From positions 36,002,501 through 36,066,500 of the forward strand of contig CM032117.1 of NCBI GenBank assembly GCA_018894105.1: a stretch of DNA of 64,000 nucleotides, read 5' to 3'. Position numbers and translations under genes: made by a program. This stretch comes from Jacaranda mimosifolia (Eukaryota; Streptophyta; Magnoliopsida; Lamiales; Bignoniaceae). Numbering within the stretch: position 1 is the first letter of the stretch; the number at the start of each line of letters is the position of its first letter. This document shows, piece after piece, positions 1 through 9,324 of the stretch. The notes under the pieces were generated by a model. The model was not told the origin of the DNA. It worked only from the letters and a program-made list of their open reading frames with translations, and did not search any database.

Positions 1-337
1 CAGGGTGGTCTGGTCCCTCATAGAAAACTCTTGCATTGTAATTCTGGTCTGAACCCTCCTACCATTTGTGGCTATATATTTACGACCTATGAAAAGAAGC
101 CACATTCAATATATTGTCCTCTTCTTTATTTAGGAAATTGATGCAAGCAATTTAATTAACGAAGTTAGGCTATATATATTTATTTATTTTTCTATTCCCT
201 AAAATTGAAAATTCTAATTTCTAACTCTTAACACTTATTTAATTTCCTCGGGTGTCATATGTTAAAAGTTGCTTGTTTAATTTAGGTGGTTTTGGCAGAG
301 GGCTCTGAAATTTGCGTGGTGGACTTATATACTTCAA

Positions 338-406
<69 letters not shown>

Positions 407-2185
407 CGTAAGAACAAGAAGAAAAGTAAAGATATTTTTAATTGTTGTAATAAAAACAATTTAAATATTTAGAAGAAGTATTTTGCCACTAAATAACAAA
501 ATTTATATGGTTCACTAATTTATAATACATTGAAGTAGTTTAATTATAAAACTCTTTTAATTTAACTAACATTTTAATAATATTATCAAATTTATAATTA
601 TAATTCATTCAAACATTCTGCAATGACATGAAACTTTTATATTCAAATCCAGGAAAGTGCTTATGTTGACCATCCTCCATGATTTTTTTAATTGACTATT
701 TAGATTTTTAAGATGAAAAGTTTAAATATCCTAGCAAACTTTTTTTATTTGTTATTATTGTTGTTATTTTCATAATGTTAAAACCAATTTATTGTAGTAT
801 TAGATTTTGTACGAGTTAATTACTAATTTCATAACTTTGGAAGTATTGGAAAATCTTCTTTTAATACGGACATATAATTGATTTTTTTTTTTAAAAAAAA
901 TACTATAAATAGATTAGTTCCTATTTTCTAATCAATCTAAGCATAGAAAAATAAAATCACCACAAAGAAAGAATTCTTGTGACTAGCTATAAAATATGAA
1001 TTGGCCATCTATGTCTTTTGTTTAATAATTTGGTTTCCGCAAGAGGATAACATTGTTTCTCTAAATGGAATTGAAAAAAATGCAAAATGATGTGGAGTTG
1101 CAAAAAGAGGAAAAGTAAAAAGGTTGACCAGAAAAGGTACATATAGGTTGATCATACTGCCAGGGACATCCTAAAATAGCAATAACCAAAACATTGACCA
1201 TTGAAAATTAATATTCTTCCGTGAGTTAGGGCAATATGTAGTTTTATTTGGTTTTTCATTTCTTTTAAACAAGTTACAAAACTAAATATTTTATTAAAAA
1301 TATGTTTCCCCCCCCTCAAATTATCATTAAAAATCTAACCATTTCAATTCATTGCATAAAAGAATATGTCCAATCAACAAGTCTTTCATTATAGAATTTT
1401 AATGTGACAATAATAATCAAATACAAAAAATTTGCATGAAAAAATATTTATAATAAAATTTATCTTTTTTAAAATAGAAGCAAACACCCTCTTTCATTTT
1501 CTAACATATTTTACAATCCTGTTACCAAAAAAGCATTCTACCAAAATTATTTTTAAAAATATTAAAAATGAAATCAAACACTATTCTTATTCACAAATAA
1601 AAGTTATGATACTACTACATTAGTTATTGAATAAAATGTTGTATTTGTTATTTCATCAAAAAAAAAAAAAATGCTATATTTGTTCACAAATAGTAGTTTT
1701 GACGCTAGTATATGAACCTTTTTTTAAACCAAAGATAATCTTCAAATTATATAGTGCATTTAATTCACTTACTTATGTTTTTCACATTTTTCACTCAATC
1801 ATATTGCTCAAAGCCCCTGTCATTTTGGTTTGTAAAGTATAAGATGAATTTGAACCTTTTTGTTTGATAATGTATAAATTTTAAATACAATTTTTAAAAT
1901 TTAAGATATAAGTATAAATAAATAATATGTTTGACTAGTCTATGCTTATATAAATAAATGTAATATATTTTACATATAATATATTGAATGATCAATTAAT
2001 TCAATAATATCATCTTTGTATATATAAGTGTGAAATTTGAAATTAATTATTTCAATAACATTGTATCTATACATATAATTATGAAGTTTGGAATTTTCAT
2101 TTAAAAAATATTTTTTGATCAGAGAGAGTTATTTTTACATTACCAAACAGTCAATAATGAATTGTTTGTTTGCTAGACTGTTATA
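1..2185. other. AT-rich upstream intergenic region
   Basis: No coding exon is supported here. The stretch is strongly AT-rich, with homopolymer A and T runs and one trinucleotide microsatellite. Short open frames at 1432-1842 have low-complexity composition and no recognisable domain. The right part should hold the promoter of the AP2-type gene, but I could not single out one TATA box: several TATA-like stretches occur between about 1900 and 2090. Confidence 0.6.
338..405. repeat. (AAT)n microsatellite
   Basis: About 22 near-perfect copies of AAT in a row. A simple sequence repeat, likely length-polymorphic. Confidence 0.97.
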
Positions 2186-2560
2186 CTCTCTCTCTCTCTC
2201 TCTCTCTCTCGTTTTCAACCTTTCTTCTTCTCGCTTCTCCTTTCTTCAAAAGCTATGGCTCCACACATATAACTAACCCCCCCAACCCAGTCCTACAATG
2301 CAACTTCTCTGACCCTCTCTTTTACACACTCCGAAAACCCATTCTTCTCCCTTTTTCTTCTCTCACTACCTATACATACACCGCATGTATCCATCGCCAT
2401 AACCCACCTGAACTCTCTCTCTCTCTCTTTGGATATCTGTAAGTGGGCATTCATTTTTGTGCTTCCATTCAGATGAATAATTGCAGATATACATGCGGAA
2501 TTCTCTGATGGCATCTCTCTTTCTCTCTCTACTCTTCGTCTCCCTCATGCGAGCAATTTG
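2186..2560 (+). promoter_or_regulatory. CT-rich leader / Y-patch region of the AP2-type gene
   Basis: A (CT)n run at 2186-2210 is followed by pyrimidine-rich sequence with further CT runs near 2415-2428 and 2515-2535. CT-rich tracts are common in plant core promoters and 5' UTRs. Its position just before the start codon at 2652 suggests the transcription start lies in or just before it. The exact start site is inference. Confidence 0.5.
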
Positions 2561-2618
2561 TTCTCTCATGGTAAAAATATTTGCAACTGCCCAGCTAGCA
2601 ATATATAAATCTATATAG
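2493..2618 (+). other. candidate 41-codon upstream ORF in the AP2-type leader
   Basis: An ATG at 2493 opens a frame that stops at TAG 2616-2618, 33 nt before the main start codon. The predicted peptide is hydrophobic in its first half, with several Leu, Phe and Val residues. Shorter upstream frames start near 2254, 2298, 2386 and 2473. If the leader is unspliced, several upstream AUGs precede the AP2 start. A leader intron using a GT near 2570 could remove part of it. No conservation evidence is available. Confidence 0.3.
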
Positions 2619-2651
2619 AGATACAAACTGTTTCACGCGCTAGAGAGTGAA

Positions 2652-5600
2652 ATGTTGGATCTGAATATCGATGCCGGATTCTGCTTCGGCTCCGCGTCCT
2701 GCGAGGATATTGAAACGGACCAAAAGGGCGCCATTAATACCGCAGATGCTGATTCGGTGACTTCCACCACCACCTCCACCACCAACAATGCCGCCTTCGC
2801 CGCCGATGAGCTTGACTCCAACAGCTCCACCCGCATAAACTCCATCTCTGCGCTCAATTTCTCTATCCTCCAGGAAAACGTGATCGAAATTGAAGACTGC
2901 GTGAATAATGGCGTCATTAATAACAGAAATGAGCTGCAGCTATTTCCGCCGGGTGCTTTGTCTTCGTCCCCGGTGGCGGATAGGGCTAAGTATTGGTTGA
3001 ATTTATCGCTTCCGGAGGTTTCCGGCGGTGGAGGGGTAGAATTGGGGATTTTCAAGGCCCAACTGTCGTCTAATAATCCGGTGCAGAAGCCACCAGTGAA
3101 GAAGAGTAGGCGTGGACCCCGCTCCAGGAGCTCTCAGTATCGAGGGGTTACCTTCTACCGTAGAACTGGAAGATGGGAGTCGCATATCTGGTCCGTCTAT
3201 GCATACATATAGATACAAAAAGGAATATATTCCATGTATGTTGCATGCATGTATATCTGTGTGTAGGGTGAGATTGTGTGGTTTTAGGGTTCTTTCTTTG
3301 GCTAGACAAAATGTTTTGTACATTATGTTACAGTAATTGTACTTTTGCATTCTACATATATATGGTCAGTAGTATTTCTGAAGGTTCCTTTTCTCATCTA
3401 GCCCCTACAAATTTGAAAAATATTCCCCTGGGCCAATTTTGTGATTAATTTTTTTTGTAGATAATTTCGAGTGATTAATTAGCATAAAATCTTGCCTCTA
3501 TTATGATCTGTGTGTGGAGGGTTGAGTATCACTGGGCAAGCTACTTGTGGATAGAATTATGTAGTGGGTTGAATTCAGGAGGTACTATGTGTAACATATG
3601 GTCCTTTGGGTTATGATTTTAACTGAATTCTGTGTTTGTATTGCAGGGATTGTGGTAAACAAGTTTATTTGGGTAAGAAGACTGAGCAATTTGCCTGAAT
3701 GTTTTATATATTTGATTTGACTTTTTGTCTTCCGTTTTCAATTGTTTGTGATCTTCACATAATATTGAAGTTCATGGGAAGATAGACTCAGTTCTGCAAT
3801 TTCTTTGTCATATTAAGGTGTCTCTTTGCTAATTGGGCTTGCTTTCTTTTCAGGAGGATTTGACACAGCCCATGCTGCAGCTAGGTAAGAATTTGCTTGC
3901 AATATATATTTAAAATCTTCCTTTTGGAAGTTTGTTTAAGTGCAATTATATTCATCTTTCAGAGCATATGATCGTGCTGCAATCAAGTTTCGTGGAGTTG
4001 ATGCTGATATCAATTTCAATGTCAGTGATTATGAAGAGGACATGAAACAGGTTGGCAACTATAGACTAGTGGTGATATTTTGTTTCAAGTTTCAAGTTCA
4101 GTGAACCTTATTGAACTGATGGTTTGCAGATGAAGAATTTGGCAAAAGAAGAATTTGTTCAAATTCTTCGCCGCCAAAGCACTGTATTTTCTCGAGGAAG
4201 CTCAAAGTACAGAAGTGTAACCATGAACAAATGTGGACAGTTGGAAGCGCAAATGGGTCAATTCATTGGGAAAAAGTAAGAATACCCTTTGAACTTTTCA
4301 TGGATCATTTAATTGTTAAAATCATTAATTGATGCATTGTTCCTGGTGATTTGGAAACAATTTGTTCTTTTGAGCAGTGATTAATAAATGCTTCATGGTT
4401 TTGAAACACAAGTTTAGGAGGGCTATGGGAGGGAACCCCTCTTATCTATAAGATTATAATTGTTTTGTTACAGGTAGTTTAGTCTAGTGTTATTCAACAG
4501 CTAGGTAAAAGCTGCAAGGTCTATGTGATCATAAACTCTTACTGCTTAGAAGAATGTGTTACACTGAGGCCTATTTTCTTTGATTGAATCTTATCCAACA
4601 AGTCTCCATTTCCTCTCATGATTCAGGGCTTATGATAAAGCAACCGCTGTATATGATCAGATAGAAGCCATTGCCAACTTTGAGCCTCGTAATGACAAGA
4701 AAGAGATAAATAGCACTTCCACAGATGAAGGTAAGTGATACATTATTGCTTTTGCCTCTATCCCTTTCTCTTCAATTTTATTGTAGGACACAGGCAGCTG
4801 ATTGGATTTCTGGATTATGGCTACAGGTAGTGGCAGGAATCTTGATCTCAACCTTGGAATTTCTTTGGCTTCAGATGGTCCACAGAGGAATGACACCTCC
4901 AAAAACTGGCACTTTCCCTATGCATCACCTGATGGGAAGAGAATAAAGGTACTCTTATATTTTCAATGCAGTGCTTGAACTTGCTCCAGTGTTGCAATAC
5001 TGTCCTGTTGATCACCCAATGTTGAGATTCATTCTTAGTTTTCATGCCTTGAGAGCTTCCCTTTGTTGATGGGCTGTTGCTATTTCTAGTTTGGTTCAAA
5101 GTTGTGGCCTCACCAATATGGTATCGATATTTAGGCCAGTGGCAATGAACGGGTATTAAAGAGGAGGAAATTGGAGAGAGAAGAAAAGAAAAAGAATAGA
5201 AAAAGGAAAAGAAAAAGAAAGGGAAGATATTGAAAAGAAATGAGAGGGGAATAAAAGAAATAAGAAAGAAACAAAAATAGAAGAACGGAAAAAGAAAGGC
5301 AAAAAACTAATCACAAGGGGAGCAAATATAGTTTTAATTCAAATGTTTAATTCATTAAGTAATCACAATATAAAAAATAATTTTGACATTCCTCAAATAA
5401 TCATTTAAAATAAGCATGATATTGTTTACTTGAATACTTTTATATTTAATTGTAACTTAAAATTATTTATTGGCTCAATAAATAATTAGTTAAAAGAGAC
5501 TGTATATTTGTTAATTTATTTACTTGGTTAATTCTACATTTAATAATAGTTTAGGTTTTTAGTCATTAACCAATTATCAATTAATTAGTTAACAATCAGA

Positions 5601-8055
5601 ATAATAGATGTATATAGTTCTTTCAGTGTATCTACTTATTACTTAATTAATTATATATTAATCATATTTAAGTATTTCTTTAGTCATTATTAATCAAAAA
5701 ATTACATTAGTTAAACAATAATAGCTAAAAACTAAAGTAGATTGTATCAATGGAAAAACAAAGAGACATTTTCAACGAATGAAATTGAAAGTAATAGAAA
5801 ATGAAAATTGCAAAAAGGAAAAGAAATTTAGTTGAAAATAACATTTTCAATACACTATACGTACATTGTGGTAATAACATCCAAAATGATAGGCACATGC
5901 ATAAGGAATAAGGTAGGGGTAGGGGTGTTCACGAGTCAGGTTGGGTTGGGTTTGGGGGGAAAATGAATTCGAACCGATTATTTTTAATTGGTTTGGTTTT
6001 GTTCGAGTTTTATGATTTTTAATTTCTGAACCCAAACCAAACCAACCCGATCTAGATCGGGTTATTTTGGTTCGGGTAATTGGGTTCAAGGGGGGGGGGG
6101 GGGGGAGAGGGAAAAAAAAAGGAGGAGAAGGAGAAGGAGAAGAAAGCACCTGCAATTTCTTTAGTTCTTTAACTAGGAAATCAAGACAATCAAATTATTT
6201 GCAAAATATTCATCAAAATTCAAAAGCACACAGTATTGCACCAGAGCACCACAAGTTATAATTGTTATAAATTATCTCATTCTTTACCACAAGTCATGAT
6301 TGTGATTGATAATATAAAATCTCAAATCCAAATCTAAGTTGAACATTAAATATAAATATAAATAATAAAAGTCATAATTAAAAAAAATATTATTTATTTT
6401 AATTAAATGGTTGGTTTGGGTCGGGTAAATGAATATGAAATTCGAGAACCAAACCAAATGTAATCGGGTTTGAACTGATCAAACCCGATTACCAGATCCA
6501 ATCATTGGGTTCATCGAATCAGGTTGATTTGATGAACACCCCTAAATAAGGGCATTTTTTTGTTTTTTTTTTTGCAAACTTGGTCAAATTGAGGATTGCA
6601 TGACCTAAGGAATTTTTGAAAAATGTAACAGAATTTTTTTTGGCAAGACTAACATGGGGTTACGATTATAATTTTCCAAAGTAGATGGGTTTCTTCATAA
6701 TATAATCAAATCCCGGAAGGTGTTTGTGTAATTATCTATCCCTTGGAACAGTCAATCAATATGTTACCATATACTATTTCCTACACTGTCTAATTCAGCT
6801 GATAATCTTATGCCATTGCCCCTGTATTAAGGGTTATGATCGCCTATAATAATATGTATCGCCCCCATAAATCATATGTAAACTCAGAGGATAAATGGTA
6901 GTTATCTGACTTTCTCAGCTTGGCCCTTTACAATCCGAATGATACCTGCCCAGACTTAGAACTATGGCCTCCAATATCAAGATCTATAAAATTTTTCTCC
7001 TATTTTCTCGTCTTGTAAACACATCAAAGTGTTTGTAGATGTAGGTGCACTTGTTTGGATTCCTTTTCAGATTAGTATTGGTCTTCAATCTTCATATATG
7101 GACAATTTCTATGATTGACTTGGAGTGCAGGATCTTGGAAATATTTCCAAGCGTATGATAGCTGATATTCTTCCACAACACGACAGGTTCAAACCTCCTC
7201 TGCTTCTTCCCCTGGTCCAGCAATGATAACCAAGTATACTCCATTGGGAGCTGGCATATATTCTGGTTTTTCACCAAAGAGTAAGGTAGACATTCTTTTT
7301 ATGCTGATGAACTCTCGTCTGCAGCAAATTTGAAGTGTGCCTCTGAAAAACATCCAATCATTTTAGTTAAGAAACACTCCTCAAAGTTTTTCTTTAGAAG
7401 AAGATTTTCTTAGGTTAGTTTGCCAATGAATCAGCTCATTCCTGGTTATTGTCTTTAGACTTGCACTTGGGAGATTTCAAGCACTTTTTTTCAAAATATT
7501 GATCATTCCAAGAATCATATGTCACATCAATGCACTCCTCAAATTTGTTCTTAGGGTGAAGATTTTCTTAGGTTGTTTTTGTCAATGAAGCAAATGAATC
7601 AGCTCATAACCGGTTATTGTCTTTAGATGTCCACTTGATACTGTGTCTGAAGATATAGAACTTTATTTCTGTAATTTTCTTGCCCCAGTCACCAAAACAG
7701 AGATGCAGATTTTTTTCTTCCCACATGCAATTTGTTCATTTCCTTGGGAGGAAAATATTTTGAGAGGACCTTGTCAAACATAAAATGATAATCTGGTTTT
7801 AGTTTCACAGTTAGTGATGAAAATTTATTTTTGTATCAGGAAAGAGCAACGGCAATGAGTACTGAAGCCAGTCCTTCGACTGGATTCTCAAACTGGCCAT
7901 GGAAAATGCAAGGCCATGGTGTGGTTAATGTTGTTCCAATTTTTTCTTCTGCAGCATCATCAGGATTCTCTTCAACTACCACTATGTACTCAAACTCCCT
8001 CATCTCATCGACATCTAGGACACCACTTAAAAGGAACTGCTTTCCACAGCATTGA
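2652..8055 (+). CDS. TOE1-like: euAP2 transcription factor, TOE1/RAP2.7-like, miR172 target, second AP2 domain degenerate
   Basis: Predicted DNA-binding repressor of the APETALA2/TOE class, which act in the nucleus to delay flowering and phase change. Exons I infer: 2652-3190, 3647-3672, 3854-3884, 3963-4050, 4130-4275, 4627-4730, 4827-4948, 7187-7285, 7840-8055; all introns are GT-AG and the sum is 1371 nt, 456 residues. The N-terminus begins MLDLN, as in TOE proteins; LNLSL near residue 116 and LDLNLG near residue 317 are EAR-like repression motifs. A basic [14 protein letters not shown] stretch precedes AP2 domain 1 (about 161-217), which is intact through [20 protein letters not shown] and [14 protein letters not shown]2 domain 2 is degenerate: KYRSV and KCGQLEAQM replace the usual KYRGV and KCGRWEARM, and its central mini-exon (4474-4518) carries stops. 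The C-terminus has ERATAM...[12 protein letters not shown] and AASSGF, the residues encoded by the miR172 site. Start: first ATG giving the family N-terminus. The gene could be expressed with a one-domain-like product, or be a recent pseudogene; transcript data would decide. Confidence 0.85.
4474..4518 (+). pseudogene. degenerate 45-nt AP2 domain-2 mini-exon with two stop codons
   Basis: In euAP2 genes a 45-nt exon encodes the YLGLF(D/N)SEVEAAR part of domain 2. Here the AG acceptor (4472-4473) and GT donor (4519-4520) are intact. The translation in the expected frame is [21 protein letters not shown], aligning residue for residue with the family exon. Stops are TAG at 4475-4477 and TAG at 4502-4504. 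Joining exon 4130-4275 straight to 4627-4730 gives Lys-Ala-Tyr-Asp-Lys with no frame change, so skipping would leave an open protein lacking 15 residues. Confidence 0.85.
5156..5310 (+). repeat. purine-rich (A/G) tract in the large intron
   Basis: About 150 nt of almost uninterrupted A and G with irregular GAAAAG units. Low-complexity sequence; no coding signal. Confidence 0.8.
5914..6544. mobile_element. MITE-like non-autonomous DNA transposon (hAT-like) in an intron
   Basis: The left end reads TAGGGGTAGGGGTGTTCA and the right end TGAACACCCCTA, so about 12 bp of terminal inverted repeat, with TAGGGG doubled on the left. A 7-bp direct repeat AATAAGG flanks it at 5907-5913 and 6545-6551, close to the 8-bp duplications of hAT elements. 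The interior is full of GGGTT/AACCC subterminal repeats and a perfect 20-bp palindrome at 6044-6063 centred on GATCTAGATC. No transposase is present. It lies in the intron between exons 4827-4948 and 7187-7285. Confidence 0.7.
6090..6146. repeat. poly-G, poly-A and GGAGAA simple repeat inside the MITE
   Basis: About 16 consecutive G followed by an A run and (GGAGAA)-type units. A low-complexity tract, prone to length error in sequencing. Confidence 0.9.
7131..7285 (+). other. alternative 3' splice sites for the penultimate AP2-gene exon
   Basis: An AG at 7129-7130 would start this exon in a frame that meets TGA at 7224-7226. A second AG at 7185-7186, preceded by CTGAT and a partly pyrimidine-rich run, starts a 99-nt exon. 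It is open through a Ser/Pro-rich stretch ([12 protein letters not shown]) and [14 protein letters not shown], and joins the last exon in frame at 7840. The 7185-7186 acceptor therefore decides whether the miR172-bearing last exon is translated. Alternatively the first acceptor is ancestral and the exon carries a frame-shifting change. Confidence 0.55.
7373..7640 (+). repeat. imperfect tandem duplication in the last intron
   Basis: Two roughly 100-nt copies start at about 7373 and 7532. Both contain CACTCCTCAAA, GAAGATTTTCTTAGGTT, GAATCAGCTCAT and GGTTATTGTCTTTAGA, with about 60 nt between them. No coding content; an intronic duplication. Confidence 0.8.
7949..7969 (+). promoter_or_regulatory. 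microRNA172 target site
   Basis: The last exon holds GCAGCATCATCAGGATTCT preceded by CT, the established miR172 complementary site of AP2/TOE genes. Against miR172 as known, the mismatches are one at the site's 5' end and one G:U pair. It encodes the conserved AASSGF residues. It implies transcript cleavage or translational inhibition by miR172. Confidence 0.95.
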
Positions 8056-9324
8056 CTGACTGTTAACTCTGATGAACCAGCATCAGCAAGGGCAATGGCC
8101 TCACGTTTAGCCTATTCAAGATTTGGCTTGTGAAAGAAACCATTGCAATCAGAGTGGCACCAGGTTTGCATTTCTTGTCAGTCATACACATAGTATAAAA
8201 AGACAGATTGAATTCACAATATGATGTATAGATTGGTATACTACTCGGCTGACATATCCATGATGATTACCATATGTAACCCGTGGAAAGTTTGCATTAT
8301 TCACACAACAAAACAAACGTTGTGTAGATTCTGATGTGTAAAAAATTCGTTGGCTGTTTGTAGCCTATCGAGAAACTTTGGTTATGATCTTAGGTCATAT
8401 ATAAAACTCAACTGTCGATTTTTGTTATTCATCACCTTGATCTTGTCTACCTTACCAAGAAGTAGCGTCTGTTGAAATTCGGGTAACCAATGGAAACTAG
8501 CATCTGGCTAATTAATATTTGCAATGAGGAATCAATCATCTGTGAGGATTTTCTAGCTGCAGCTTTTATTTGCTTGTCATGGATGAGTTGAGATGCACAT
8601 GTAACGGTAGTTATAGAGTAAAACATTCATCTTGATTTTGCCTTTGAAATGGAACTGGTATATTGATTGAAACAAGATTTCGCCGCTGATGCCTTTCAGT
8701 ATTGTGTAACGTTTACGTTGGGGAAATCAATCTTTTTTATGTATAAGGGAGGCATGCCACTCCTAGGTTGTGCCAAGTTTATGTTGTACGATTACTCTAT
8801 TATTAGGGATTTAGGGTTCAAGACAATCGTGACCATATATGTATTCAAATCCTGAAATACTGATAATTGTAATTGTTCAAATTTTAAATTCTAAAACTTT
8901 CTTAAAAATTACTTCTTTTTTTTTTTTGGTGGGGGGGGGGGGGGTTTAATAATAAATACTGATAATTGCAATTGTTTAGAACTTCATATTAAATTGCAAA
9001 ATTTTGGCATATTTGTATGTTAAAATTAAATAATCGAATAAGAAAATTAAGTTTAAAGTGTGAATTAATTTAAGGGCATTTTAATGGGTAGAATGAATCT
9101 ATCCACATTGGAAAAAGGGTGCAAGGGTGTAAATAAAATAATTAAAGTTTATTTTTAGTGTACCTCAATAAGCACACCCTTATAGAAAAGTTAGCTCAGA
9201 AGCTAGAGCTGTAACTTGAGCTTCTAACTCTTCAGTGGCCCAGTGATTTCATGAAAAGAGTGAGTTACGGGATTTTATTTTATAATTGTGTCTTTAAAAG
9301 AAAAAATTATAATATTTAATAAAG
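8056..9324. other. 3' flank of the AP2-type gene up to the retroelement nest
   Basis: Holds the 3' UTR and intergenic sequence. No single convincing poly(A) signal stands out. A T run followed by 14 G lies at about 8915-8944. No gene is supported: the open frame at 8667-8855 has no recognisable content. Retroelement homology begins near 9325. Confidence 0.6.

Noticed and set aside
660..1200. TTGACC/TTGACA-type W-box sequences upstream of the AP2-type gene
   Set aside because: Three short hits in more than 500 nt of AT-rich sequence is close to chance, and they lie 1.4-2 kb from the start codon.
1432..1842. Two adjacent short open frames
   Set aside because: Composition is low-complexity Lys/Ile/Phe, as expected from AT-rich non-coding DNA; no domain or splice context.
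2633..3055. A 140-codon frame antisense to AP2 exon 1
   Set aside because: It mirrors the Ser/Thr-rich coding exon on the + strand; the + strand protein has clear family homology.
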